From Flagellimonas olearia (GTDB lineage Bacteria; Bacteroidota; Bacteroidia; Flavobacteriales; Flavobacteriaceae): DNA of 64,000 bases. The notes beneath the pieces were generated by a model. That model was given only the letters and a program-made list of their open reading frames with translations, made no database searches and was not told the origin of the DNA. This document shows positions 53,907-62,982 of the stretch, piece after piece. The stretch lies in assembly GCF_009184425.1 (NCBI RefSeq), contig NZ_WELG01000001.1:1921870-1985869 (forward strand), in the 5' to 3' direction. The number at the start of each line of letters is the position of its first letter. The first letter of the stretch is position 1. Made by a program: the position numbers and the translations under genes.

Positions 53907-55670
53907 TTATGGTTTTTCGAAGACCAATATCTCCGTAGAACTCTCTTGTTCGTGTACCAATTCAATTCTGTTGGCTTCCACCATGTTGATGTACCAGTCC
54001 TCGGTAAGTTCTCCCAAAGAGCCTTCTGCACCTAAATTCAAATAGAATTTCAGCACTCCATCATGGTTTCTCAACACCCTCCACAAGCCGGTATTTATCA
54101 CACTGGCATCCATGGATACCTCTACTTGGTTCAGCGTGTCAAAATTAAAGTCCATGGAACTGTATTCACTGGTAATGTCCACACTATTTTCCTTGTATTG
54201 GGCCACCACCCATGGTCCACCCATCATGATGTTTCTGATTTCGGCCACGTCCTCATCATCGGCATTGTCATTACAGACCCGTTGCAGAATCAATTCATAT
54301 CCAATATCCTCAACATCAAATTTGAGCCTATCATTGGCAAGGTCTCTTAAAGGCCATTCAAAGCTGACCCCTGGCTCATCACCCATAGTAATCATAAGCG
54401 ACAAGACCAACTGGCTGTTAAGACCAATCTCCCAAGTACCTTCTGAAGTGGATACCCCATTGCTGAGGGTGACCACACCTTCTGCCATGAACTTGAATTC
54501 ATAACCCAACAATCTTTCGATTTCCTCACCTTGGTTTTTCACCTTTTTGATGATCCACGAGCATTCACCCAGAATAGCCCTTAAAGTTTCAGGATCAGGT
54601 TGTTCGCCTAAATTGAGGTCGCATCGTTGTTTTAGGACAATTCTATTTCCTCCTTCAGCGAAGAGTTTGATCTTCCCTTCTCCTATTTCATAGACCACCC
54701 ATTCCAAGTTAAAATCAACAAGGGTATCAAATTCCAAGGTCAGCAAGGGTCCATGATCGGACTGGGTTGTACTCCAAGTACCATTAATGGTATTTCCCGT
54801 GGCTACTTTTACAACTACGGAACCATCTTCAGCAAAAGTCATCAAGTATTCAAAATATTGACCGGTTTGGTCCACATCGTCACGAAGTACTTCTCGCACT
54901 TCCCATGGGCATTCCACCAAATAGGCATCCAAGCGCTCTTTGGTAAAATCATCATCGTTGTAATCATCATCATCGTCCTCGTCACAATCGTCCTTGGCAT
55001 TGCTCAGGGCAGCGGCCAGTGCCGTATTGTTCTCGACAACAATTTCAGTACCGTCATATTTTTTCAGGGTAATAGGAAAGTCGATACTCACCAAGGCATT
55101 ATCCTCAAGTTCTGAGAAGAACTTTCTCATTTGTTCATCGCTTTCAATCTTGACCTCCCCGGACAATTGGTTGTTCACATCAAAAGTGAAGAGCGTGATG
55201 GGGTAGACAAAATCGATACATTCAATATCATCATCGTCACCTCCTTCAAGGCATTCCCTGGCCATTTCTTCCAGTTGATCCTTGCTTTGGATTATAATTT
55301 CACTGTAATCGGAAAGGGTAATAGTGATTGGGAAAATGATATCCAAAATATCATCATCATCATCCAACTCATCAAAGATTTCTTCGATGGTGTGGAGATC
55401 CTCCTTTGAATCGATGGTGACCTGGATACCGTTCACCTCAACGGTATAGGGAAACTTAAGGGCAAAACAGCTGGCCCGATCCACAATATTGTCATACGAG
55501 CCATCTTGGGCGGATGTTTTTTGGATCAATTGGGCCGTGTTGGAATTGGCAATGATGGTTTCTTGTTCTTGGGGACCTCCAACTTCTTCGAACTCATCTT
55601 GGCAAGCGGTAAAATTTAGTGCCAAAAGAAAAAGGCCGGCGTAAAAGAAGTTGCTTATCAACTTTTTCAT
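53907..55670 (-). CDS. Modular Asp-rich lipoprotein with four short repeats and three lipocalin-like domains
   Basis: The start at 55670 gives a lipoprotein signal with lipobox FTAC (Cys23). The 587-residue product has no family I can name. Residues about 73-225 contain four copies of a module starting [FY]P[IY]T (FPYTVEVNG, FPITITLSD, YPITLFTFD, FPITLKKYDG), with a parallel downstream I-x-S-x-[DE]-[DEQ] pattern, linked by Asp runs (DELDDDDDILD, GGDDDDIEC, DEDDDDDYNDDD). Residues about 248-585 are three lipocalin-like units, each opening with [EG]-[CG]-x-W (ECPWEV, ECSWII, GGPWVV). It is divergent from a sigma/FecR/TonB-receptor set. The Asp runs may bind metal ions. Confidence 0.75.
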   Translation of the reverse strand: MKKLISNFFYAGLFLLALNFTACQDEFEEVGGPQEQETIIANSNTAQLIQKTSAQDGSYDNIVDRASCFALKFPYTVEVNGIQVTIDSKEDLHTIEEIFDELDDDDDILDIIFPITITLSDYSEIIIQSKDQLEEMARECLEGGDDDDIECIDFVYPITLFTFDVNNQLSGEVKIESDEQMRKFFSELEDNALVSIDFPITLKKYDGTEIVVENNTALAAALSNAKDDCDEDDDDDYNDDDFTKERLDAYLVECPWEVREVLRDDVDQTGQYFEYLMTFAEDGSVVVKVATGNTINGTWSTTQSDHGPLLTLEFDTLVDFNLEWVVYEIGEGKIKLFAEGGNRIVLKQRCDLNLGEQPDPETLRAILGECSWIIKKVKNQGEEIERLLGYEFKFMAEGVVTLSNGVSTSEGTWEIGLNSQLVLSLMITMGDEPGVSFEWPLRDLANDRLKFDVEDIGYELILQRVCNDNADDEDVAEIRNIMMGGPWVVAQYKENSVDITSEYSSMDFNFDTLNQVEVSMDASVINTGLWRVLRNHDGVLKFYLNLGAEGSLGELTEDWYINMVEANRIELVHEQESSTEILVFEKP

Positions 55671-55753
55671 AACAATTTGAATTTTGGGGTTAGAATTCAT
55701 TCTTAAAACAACTCCCTAAAAAAAAACCCTACCCTTTCTTAAATTTTTTAAAA

Positions 55754-55761
55754 TATCTTTG
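55754..55761 (+). promoter_or_regulatory. Bacteroidota-type -7 box before sigma factor gene
   Basis: TATCTTTG matches the Bacteroidota -7 consensus TAnnTTTG exactly and lies 22 bp upstream of the sigma factor ATG. A TTTC at 55735-55738 could be a weak -33 element, but its spacing is shorter than usual. Confidence 0.5.
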
Positions 55762-55783
55762 AGATGGAAACAAACTTCTTCCC

Positions 55784-56284
55784 ATGAGCAATGTTTGCGA
55801 AGACCACATCTTCAGTTCCTTATTCAAGGCCCATTCCAAAACGGTATTCAATTACATCTATTATAAGTTTGGCAATGCCGAAAAAGCGAATGATGCCGTA
55901 CAGGAAGCTTTTGTAAAGCTTTGGGAGAATTGTGCCAAGGTAAGCCCGGAAAAAGCAAAATCCTATGTCTATACGGTAGCCAACAATCTGTATTTGAATG
56001 TGATCAAGGCCGAAAAAGTGCGGTTGAAGTATGCCAATGCTGTGGACGACCATTCTTCCAACCTCTCCCCAGAGTTCTTGATGGAGGAAAAGCAATACCA
56101 AGAAAAATTGGAAAGTGCATTGGCTTCCCTTCCCGAAAACCAACGCACCACTTTTTTATTGAATAGGATCGATGGAAAAAAGTATGCGGAAATTGCCGAG
56201 ATGGAAGGGGTAAGCATAAAGGCTATTGAAAAACGGATGCACTTGGCCTTAAAAAGTTTGCGGGAACAAATAGATGGGATATGA
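55784..56284 (+). CDS. ECF RNA polymerase sigma factor
   Basis: A 166-residue sigma-70 family factor. Region 2 is AHSKTVFNYIYYKFGNAEKA followed by NDAVQEAFVKLWENC, and region 4 is LPENQRTTFLLNRIDGKKYA followed by EIAEMEGVSIKAIEKRMHLA. It is followed by a FecR anti-sigma gene (128-bp gap) and a TonB receptor with an STN domain, the standard trans-envelope signalling set. It should activate at least the receptor and perhaps the divergent lipoprotein gene when the receptor is loaded. Confidence 0.95.
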   Translation: MSNVCEDHIFSSLFKAHSKTVFNYIYYKFGNAEKANDAVQEAFVKLWENCAKVSPEKAKSYVYTVANNLYLNVIKAEKVRLKYANAVDDHSSNLSPEFLMEEKQYQEKLESALASLPENQRTTFLLNRIDGKKYAEIAEMEGVSIKAIEKRMHLALKSLREQIDGI

Positions 56285-56301
56285 TACAATGGACAATTCA
56301 C

Positions 56302-56350
56302 AATTAGCAATTATCATTAACTATTATTGAACATTGCTAATTGAACATTG
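56302..56350. repeat. AATTAGCAAT inverted repeat and ATTGAACATTG direct repeat
   Basis: The gap between the sigma and FecR genes has an exact 10-base inverted repeat (AATTAGCAAT at 56302 and ATTGCTAATT at 56333) with a 21-base spacer. Overlapping it are two exact copies of ATTGAACATTG (56326 and 56340), 14 bases apart. It may be an intergenic repeat element or a transcript-processing hairpin. Confidence 0.55.
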
Positions 56351-56412
56351 TAAATTGAAAAAGTAGGGTTTTTTAAAAGAGTGTTGTTATAATAAGGTAA
56401 AGCATAGAAACC

Positions 56413-57327
56413 ATGCAAGAAAATTACTTGGCAAAATGGCTTAGCGGAGAGCTTTCCGAGGAAGAGCTCGCGGAATTTAAAAAGTCCGACGAGTATGCTT
56501 CCTATCAAAAGCTCAAGGAGGTTTCAAGCACATTGAAAGCTCCTGATTTTGATATGGACCAAGCTTTTGAGCGCATCAACGAGGAGCGCATGGGCCAAAC
56601 CCCAAAGGTCATTACCCTCAACCCGTTCAAAAAATTCCTGAAGGTAGCTGCTGTCATCGCTATTATGCTTGCCGGTTCCTATTTCTACCTCAACACTTTG
56701 GATGAATCCATCAGCACGCAATTTGCGGAACGTACCGAGGTGACCCTTCCAGACAACTCTGAGATTTTCCTCAATGCCGATTCCCAGATTTCTTATAGCA
56801 AAAAGAATTGGGACAAGGAACGAAACGTATCCTTGGACGGGGAAGCCTTCTTTAAAGTAGCCAAAGGAAAAAAATTCACCGTGGCAACAGACCATGGAAC
56901 CATAGCGGTATTGGGCACCCAGTTCAATGTGGAAAACCGCAAAGGTGTTTTTGAAGTCACCTGTTACGAAGGCTTGGTAAGTGTTGTGTACAATGACCAA
57001 GAAACCAAACTGCCCGCTGGTGCTTCGTTTTTGGTCATCAACGGGAAATTAGTAGATACCTCCCAGCCCAAGGAAACCCAACCCTCTTGGATGAACAATG
57101 AAAGTAGCTTTGAGGGCATTCCGTTGGAATATGTGTTCGCCGAGTTGGAAAGACAGTTCAATGTCCAGGTAACAACTGAAAATGTGAATACTGAATTGCT
57201 TTTTACAGGCACTTTCAACAACACAGACCTCAATATGGCGTTAAAAAGTATAAGTACCCCCTCCCAAATCCATTACAAAATTGAGGGTGATAATGTACTT
57301 TTCTATGCTGGGAACACTCCGCAATAG
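56413..57327 (+). CDS. FecR family anti-sigma factor
   Basis: A 304-residue single-pass protein. The cytosolic part (1-75) starts LAKWLSGELSEEELAEFKK; a transmembrane helix follows near 77-93 (VAAVIAIMLAGSYFYL); the periplasmic FecR domain has VTLPDNSEIFLNADSQISYS and AVLGTQFNV; and a DUF4974 domain (FEGIPLEYVFAELERQFNVQ, then LDM-type helix LNMALKSI) closes it. It should hold the adjacent sigma factor inactive and receive the signal from the receptor's STN domain. Its last 35 bases overlap the receptor gene. Confidence 0.93.
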   Translation: MQENYLAKWLSGELSEEELAEFKKSDEYASYQKLKEVSSTLKAPDFDMDQAFERINEERMGQTPKVITLNPFKKFLKVAAVIAIMLAGSYFYLNTLDESISTQFAERTEVTLPDNSEIFLNADSQISYSKKNWDKERNVSLDGEAFFKVAKGKKFTVATDHGTIAVLGTQFNVENRKGVFEVTCYEGLVSVVYNDQETKLPAGASFLVINGKLVDTSQPKETQPSWMNNESSFEGIPLEYVFAELERQFNVQVTTENVNTELLFTGTFNNTDLNMALKSISTPSQIHYKIEGDNVLFYAGNTPQ

Positions 57328-59869
57328 CCAGTTCTGCCTTTTGTTGGGCTTTTTACTGTTCTTCCTTACCCTACCCGCCCAGGAAAAACAGCAAACCTCT
57401 ATGGGCCTTATTCCCTACATAAAAAGCTTGGAGAATCGGTTCAATATCAAATTTTCATATCTCAATGAGGATTTGGATGATTTCTCCCTTATCGTTCCCG
57501 AGAACAAAGTCAGTTTGGAAGATATTTTGGACCATATCGAATCCAAATTCCAGATACGGGCAGAAAAACTCGATGAACGCTATTATACCCTGACCAAAAG
57601 TTCCCATGTATCCCTTTGCGGAACCGTATTGGACAACTTTGCCGAAAACACCATTCCAGGGGCCTCCTTGGAAATCTTGGGGACCCAAATAGCACAAACC
57701 ACGGATGCCGATGGGAGTTTTTCCATGAACAACATACCTAGGGACGCCTCCTTGAAAATTCGATATTTGGGTTACCTCACCAAGTACGTCACCATTGAAG
57801 AATTGATCAGCCAAGGACCCTGTGCAAAAATCCTGATGGCCCCGCACTACGAACAATTGGATGAGGTCATTGTGTACAAATATTTAACCACTGGTATCAT
57901 CAAAGAGCAAGATGGGAGCATTACCCTGAACACTGCAGAATTTGGAATCCTACCTGGGCTGATTGAACCGGATGTGTTACAGACCGTTCAAGCGCTGCCC
58001 GGCATAAAGAGTATAGATGAGACCGTATCCGATATCAATGTGAGGGGTGGCACCAACGACCAGAACCTCGTACTGTGGAACGGCATAAAAATGTACCAGT
58101 TCGGGCATTTTTTTGGGTTGATATCCGCTTTCAATCCCTATCTGACCGACATGGTGTCCGTTATAAAAAATGGGACGCCCGCCGCCTTCGGTGATGGCGT
58201 GAGCAGCGTCATCCAAATGGAAACCAATAACCACATTACCGATGGTTTTGAAGGTGGTGCCGGTTTCAACTTTATCAGTGGGGACATTTTTGGTCAGCTT
58301 CCATTGAACGATAAAGTCGGGCTTCAATTTTCTGCGAGACGCTCCACTACTGATTTTCTGAACACTCCCACCTACAGCAAATTCTTTGACCGGGCCTTTC
58401 AGGACAGTAAGGTCATCGACGAAAACAATGTTACCGTGGACGATAACATTTCCCGGAACGAGAATTTCTTTTTCTATGATTTTACCGGAAAACTGCTCTA
58501 TGACCTCAATGACAATCACAAAGTAAGGTTCAGCGCCATCCACATCAACAACAATCTGGAATATGTGGAAACCGATGAAACCAATGACGAAACCACCCAG
58601 AGTATTTTGGAACAGACCAATATTTCCGTTGGCGGGCAATTACAAAGCCAGTGGAGCGATAGGTTTTCCACCAACCTTAACCTGTATTATTCCAGGTACA
58701 ATTTGGATGCCCAAAGCATTTATGCCAACGAATTTCAGCAGTTGGAACAAAAAAACATTGTGGACGAAAGGGCCGTTAAGCTCAACACGGAGTATCAGTT
58801 CTCTGACCAACTGCAATGGACCAATGGTTTTCAATATATTGAAACAGGGATCATCAACCGGGCTTTTGTGACCCAACCCAGTTTTGATACCAACATCAAG
58901 GGCGTTATCCGTATCCATTCACCCTATTCCGAAATTGGGTACCGCACTTACGAAAACACATTCATTGGAAAGTTTGGTGCCCGGGTCAACTTTATCGAAA
59001 ACCTGTACACGTTCAACAAACTATTGGTGGAACCGCGCATCAACCTCAACTTTAAGTTGGCCAATTATTTACGCGCCCAGGTCTTGGGGGAATTTAAAAG
59101 TCAGACCACCAACCAGATCATCGATTTGGAACAAAACTTTTTGGGGGTTGAAAAACGCCGATGGACCTTATCCAACGATGACACCCTCCCGGTAACGCAG
59201 AGCATGCAAGGTTCGGTAGGCATCAATTACGAAAAGAACAATTTTTATCTGGGTCTTGAAGGGTTTTATAAGAATGTGGATGGCATCAGCACCCGCACCC
59301 AAGGTTTCCAGAACCAAAATCAATTCAGTGGGGAAATTGGCAGCTATGACGTAAAGGGGATTGAGTTCCTCATCAATAAAAGAGGCGACCATTACAGTAC
59401 ATGGTTGAGCTATACGTACAACAAGAACGATTATACTTTTGACTCCATTGTACCCCACAGTTTCCCCAACAATCTGGACATCCGGCATACCATTACCTTT
59501 GCGGGCACCTACACCTACCAGAACTTAAAATTGAGTTTGGGGGTCAATTACCGGACCGGAAAGCCCTATACCGAACCCTTGGATGGGGACGAGGCCTTGG
59601 ACAATTCTTTTTTCCCGGCCAGAATCAATTATAAATCCCCCAACAGCAGTCGTCTTCCCGAATATTTCAGGGCCGATGCCTCTGCCATCTATAGTTTTGA
59701 CCTCACCCGAAGGATACGTGCCAATGCCGGGGTATCCCTCCTGAACATGACCAACCGAAAAAACAGCTTGAACCGGTATTACCGCGTCAATGATGAAAAC
59801 CAGATTGAAGCCGTGGAAAGCGTTTCCTTGGGCATTACCCCCAATGTGAGTTTTAGGGTGAGTTTCTAG
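57293..59869 (+). CDS. TonB-dependent receptor with STN signalling domain
   Basis: An 858-residue receptor. The ATG at 57293 overlaps the FecR gene by 35 bp; a second ATG at 57305 is also possible. After the signal (ending FLTLPAQ) comes an STN domain (about residues 35-95, PYIKSLENRFNIKFSYLNED), a carboxypeptidase-D-like fold (about 105-170, IPGASLEILGTQIAQTTDAD), a plug (LPGIKSIDETVSDINVRGGT) and a barrel that ends in VSFRVSF. No SusD-like gene follows, so siderophore, metal or vitamin uptake is as likely as glycans. The STN domain should signal through FecR to the sigma factor. Confidence 0.92.
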   Translation: MYFSMLGTLRNSQFCLLLGFLLFFLTLPAQEKQQTSMGLIPYIKSLENRFNIKFSYLNEDLDDFSLIVPENKVSLEDILDHIESKFQIRAEKLDERYYTLTKSSHVSLCGTVLDNFAENTIPGASLEILGTQIAQTTDADGSFSMNNIPRDASLKIRYLGYLTKYVTIEELISQGPCAKILMAPHYEQLDEVIVYKYLTTGIIKEQDGSITLNTAEFGILPGLIEPDVLQTVQALPGIKSIDETVSDINVRGGTNDQNLVLWNGIKMYQFGHFFGLISAFNPYLTDMVSVIKNGTPAAFGDGVSSVIQMETNNHITDGFEGGAGFNFISGDIFGQLPLNDKVGLQFSARRSTTDFLNTPTYSKFFDRAFQDSKVIDENNVTVDDNISRNENFFFYDFTGKLLYDLNDNHKVRFSAIHINNNLEYVETDETNDETTQSILEQTNISVGGQLQSQWSDRFSTNLNLYYSRYNLDAQSIYANEFQQLEQKNIVDERAVKLNTEYQFSDQLQWTNGFQYIETGIINRAFVTQPSFDTNIKGVIRIHSPYSEIGYRTYENTFIGKFGARVNFIENLYTFNKLLVEPRINLNFKLANYLRAQVLGEFKSQTTNQIIDLEQNFLGVEKRRWTLSNDDTLPVTQSMQGSVGINYEKNNFYLGLEGFYKNVDGISTRTQGFQNQNQFSGEIGSYDVKGIEFLINKRGDHYSTWLSYTYNKNDYTFDSIVPHSFPNNLDIRHTITFAGTYTYQNLKLSLGVNYRTGKPYTEPLDGDEALDNSFFPARINYKSPNSSRLPEYFRADASAIYSFDLTRRIRANAGVSLLNMTNRKNSLNRYYRVNDENQIEAVESVSLGITPNVSFRVSF

Positions 59870-60669
59870 GCCAGATGGTCCAAATCAAGGTTGAACATCT
59901 TCTTGAGTGTTTCAAAGAGTGTTGGAAAATCCCTTTTAAAAAGTTCCGGGGTTTCCATAAAATTTTCACAGGCCACCGCAAAAAACTCCAGTATGTTCAC
60001 CTTGGCATAGTCCCTAAAGTAACTGGTGGACTCCATCCGCGATATAAAACTTTCATCCGAGAGCATCCTTTGCATCCTTCGAAATCCAGCTTGAAATTTC
60101 AAGGACTCCCATGAATTCCTGCCTTTTGTTTCGTGGTACAGTGCATGTGAGAATTCATGAATTGCGAGGTTAACATTGTCATCCGATAGCTCAAAACCCT
60201 TTTCTAGATTGTCCGCAGCGAAAACAACAGTTTTAAGACCCACGTTGTACTCCCCAAGATGATGCTTCCTATTGATCAAGGAATAATATTCCGAGGGATA
60301 GATCACTATACGGTGCACGGACCTTCTAAATTTATAATTTCTCATTCCCAGCGTCAACAAACAACTTGCCGTACTGACCAAAAGTCTTAATTCCTGTTTA
60401 TGACCAACAGGACCTCTAAAAGTAAAGTGCTTCCTTGTCCTGAACCAAGAAACCCTTGTGAATAAAATTTCACGCCGTTCCAAATCCAATCTATTGATCG
60501 AGGGGATTTTGGACTTGATGATAAAAATTTCCTTTGGGGTAAGTGGCTTTGGTCTATTAAAAGGATTTAGCTCATAAAGGTCAATGGCATAATTGACGAT
60601 ATAAACCAAATAGGAAAGTATAAAGAGAATACAGGCTATGGCTAATATGTCAACCCCAGTGACTCCCAA
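59866..60669 (-). CDS. mtfA: Zinc-dependent peptidase, MtfA/M90 family
   Basis: A 267-residue protein with an N-terminal hydrophobic helix (DILAIACILFILSYLVYIV) and the M90 motif NLAIHEFSHALYHETKG, in which HEFSH supplies the zinc ligands. Other family segments are VVFAADNLEKG and ACENFMETPELFKRDFPTLF. E. coli MtfA binds the repressor Mlc and has aminopeptidase activity; that role is not shown here. The start appears to be TTG at 60669, 2 bp after the argS stop. Its stop overlaps the receptor stop by 4 bp. Confidence 0.85.
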   Translation of the reverse strand: MGVTGVDILAIACILFILSYLVYIVNYAIDLYELNPFNRPKPLTPKEIFIIKSKIPSINRLDLERREILFTRVSWFRTRKHFTFRGPVGHKQELRLLVSTASCLLTLGMRNYKFRRSVHRIVIYPSEYYSLINRKHHLGEYNVGLKTVVFAADNLEKGFELSDDNVNLAIHEFSHALYHETKGRNSWESLKFQAGFRRMQRMLSDESFISRMESTSYFRDYAKVNILEFFAVACENFMETPELFKRDFPTLFETLKKMFNLDLDHLA

Positions 60670-60671
60670 AA

Positions 60672-62450
60672 CTACATCCGCTCAGGAACATCTATACCCA
60701 ATAGTCTAAAGGCGGACTGGATGATTTCCCCCACTTTTTGGGACAGCTGTACCCTGAACTGTTTTTTGGTTTCATCGGGCTCGCCCAAAATGGATACCTG
60801 CTGATAAAAGGAATTGAACTCTTTCACCAAATCGTAGGTGTAATTGGCAATAAGGGCAGGGCTGAAGTTTTCCGCAGCCAACTGAACCGTTTCAGGAAAC
60901 TGCTGGATTCCCTTCAACAACTCCTTTTCCTTTTCATGAAGGGAAAAGGTCATGTCGAGCGCAGTCGAGACATCAAAATTGGCCTTTCGGAGTATGGATT
61001 GAATCCTCGCATACGTATATTGGATGAACGGTCCCGTGTTGCCCTGAAAATCCACAGACTCCTCCGGATTGAACAAAATCCGTTTTTTGGGGTCTACTTT
61101 CAGGATGTAATATTTTAAGGCACCCAACCCAATGGTCCGGTACAATTGATGTTTTTCTTCCTCCGAATAGCCTTCCAGTTTGCCCAACTCGGCCGAAATG
61201 GCCTCTGCGGTCTCCTCCATGTTGGTGATGAGGTCATCCGCATCCACCACGGTGCCTTCCCTACTCTTCATCTTGCCACTGGGAAGGTCCACCATACCAT
61301 AGCTCAAATGGTACAATTGTTCCGCCCAAGTATATCCCAATTTCTTCAGGATGAGGAATAGCACCTTAAAGTGATAGTCCTGCTCATTTCCAACGGTATA
61401 GACCATCCCGTTGATATCCGGAAAATCCGTGACCCGTTGGATGGCGGTACCAATATCTTGGGTCATGTAGACCGCGGTACCATCGGAACGCAATACGATT
61501 TTCTCATCCAATCCCTCATCGGTAAGGTCGATCCACACACTGCCATCTTCTTTTTTAAAGAAGACCCCTTTCTCAAGCCCATCCTTGACCACATCACGAC
61601 CCAACAGATAGGTATCGCTTTCATAGTAGAGTTGATCAAAATCAACACCAAGGTTTTTATAGGTGGTATCAAAACCGGCATATACCCAAGCGTTCATTTT
61701 CTTCCAAAGGGAAACCACCTCGGCATCACCCGCTTCCCATTTACGGAGCATTTCTTGGGCTTCCAACAAAATGGGGGCTTCTTTCTCGGCTTGGTCCTTG
61801 GCCATTCCATCAGCGACCAACCCGTCAATCTGTTCTTTATAGGCTTTGTCGAATGCCACATAGTATTTTCCTACCAAATGGTCCCCTTTCAAGCCTGAGG
61901 ATTCAGGGGTTTCCCCATCACCAAATTGTTGCCAGGCCAACATGCTTTTGCAGATGTGGATGCCCCGGTCGTTGATGATCTGGGTCTTGTACACTTTCTT
62001 TCCCGAAGCTTTTAAGATTTCGGCCACGGAATACCCCAATAGGTTGTTTCGGATATGCCCCAAATGCAACGGTTTGTTGGTATTGGGTGATGAATATTCC
62101 ACCATCACGGCATCTTTGGACCCCGCTTCGGCATAGCCATAGTTTTTTACGTCCTTGATGTTGTTGAAAAAATCGAGATAGTAGCCATCTTCGATAACGA
62201 CGTTCAAAAAGCCCTGCACCACGTTGCACTTGGCCACCTCGTCCACATGCTCCTGCAAATAATCCCCGATTTGGGTGCCAATCTGTACAGGGTTCCCTTT
62301 GATGTGGCGCAACAGGGGAAACACCACCACGGTGATATCCCCCTCAAAGTCCTTTCGGGTAGGTTGAAATTCCACTGTGGGAAGTTCCACTTGGTACAGT
62401 TCTTTTACGGCCGCAATGACCTTCAGGCTCAAATCGTTCTGCAAACTCAT
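60672..62450 (-). CDS. argS: Arginyl-tRNA synthetase
   Basis: A 592-residue class I synthetase of standard length. The HIGH-type motif is NKPLHLGHIRNNLLG, the KMSK-like site is KMKSREGTVVDADDL, and the C-terminal DALR anticodon-binding domain ends FRLLGIDVPERM. It charges tRNA-Arg. Odd: about residues 493-500 (DVSTALDM) are encoded by a stretch with the 16-base core TCTCGACTGCGCTCGA, which recurs in the intergenic repeats near 63.7 and 63.9 kb. Confidence 0.96.
   Translation of the reverse strand: MSLQNDLSLKVIAAVKELYQVELPTVEFQPTRKDFEGDITVVVFPLLRHIKGNPVQIGTQIGDYLQEHVDEVAKCNVVQGFLNVVIEDGYYLDFFNNIKDVKNYGYAEAGSKDAVMVEYSSPNTNKPLHLGHIRNNLLGYSVAEILKASGKKVYKTQIINDRGIHICKSMLAWQQFGDGETPESSGLKGDHLVGKYYVAFDKAYKEQIDGLVADGMAKDQAEKEAPILLEAQEMLRKWEAGDAEVVSLWKKMNAWVYAGFDTTYKNLGVDFDQLYYESDTYLLGRDVVKDGLEKGVFFKKEDGSVWIDLTDEGLDEKIVLRSDGTAVYMTQDIGTAIQRVTDFPDINGMVYTVGNEQDYHFKVLFLILKKLGYTWAEQLYHLSYGMVDLPSGKMKSREGTVVDADDLITNMEETAEAISAELGKLEGYSEEEKHQLYRTIGLGALKYYILKVDPKKRILFNPEESVDFQGNTGPFIQYTYARIQSILRKANFDVSTALDMTFSLHEKEKELLKGIQQFPETVQLAAENFSPALIANYTYDLVKEFNSFYQQVSILGEPDETKKQFRVQLSQKVGEIIQSAFRLLGIDVPERM
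60955..60970 (-). repeat. Repeat core TCTCGACTGCGCTCGA inside argS
   Basis: On the minus strand this stretch reads TCTCGACTGCGCTCGA, identical to 16 bases at 63684-63699 and 63886-63901 in the intergenic repeat array. It is in frame within argS and codes for part of DVSTALDM. It may be a fixed insertion of the repeat core, or a source of the repeat. Confidence 0.6.
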
Positions 62451-62556
62451 CTCTAAAGCATTTCAGCCCGCAAAACTACACATTTTTTTGCGCTTTTGTC
62501 ACAGGATTCCTTTCCCCAAGCGTAACACATACACACATTTTTGAGTATTTTTAAGC

Positions 62557-62982
62557 ATGCTTCTGAACGTCTCTTACTCCAACAAGGACATCACCCGAAA
62601 AATTGACGAGTCGGTAGGCAAGCCTTTTCCCTTAAGGGAAAGGTTCTCCATGGGCGGTATTGGCTCCCCAAAACTCTTTATCACAGAAACCAGCATGGAA
62701 ATCCAGAACCTGCTCATTTTGGACAACAACCTCAACACCTGCAACATAGAACTGCGACCCAAGGGCATCATTGTGCGGTTCCGTTCGCTGTTGGAAACCT
62801 ACGGGCTCATTATCCCCTACTACAAACTGACCCTGTACAAAGGCGAAATGGCGGTGCATTCCATTCATATGGACCATCATTTCATCAAGGTCATGTCCGA
62901 CACCAAGGCCGTTCAAAAGTTCTTTAAGAAGCTACTGGACCAGAAAGCAAACAACGCACCAACCTCTATTGAAGACCTATGA
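62557..62982 (+). CDS. Conserved-looking protein of unknown function
   Basis: A 141-residue cytosolic protein with no signal peptide or membrane helix. It shows a mixed alpha/beta pattern: MLLNVSYSNKDITRKI, RFSMGGIGSPKLFI, NIELRPKGIIVRFRSLLETY, GEMAVHSIHMDHHFIKVM, and a Lys-rich tail. I do not recognise a family. Its stop overlaps the start of the DUF1648 gene by 4 bp (ATGA), which supports it being a real, cotranslated gene. Confidence 0.7.
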   Translation: MLLNVSYSNKDITRKIDESVGKPFPLRERFSMGGIGSPKLFITETSMEIQNLLILDNNLNTCNIELRPKGIIVRFRSLLETYGLIIPYYKLTLYKGEMAVHSIHMDHHFIKVMSDTKAVQKFFKKLLDQKANNAPTSIEDL

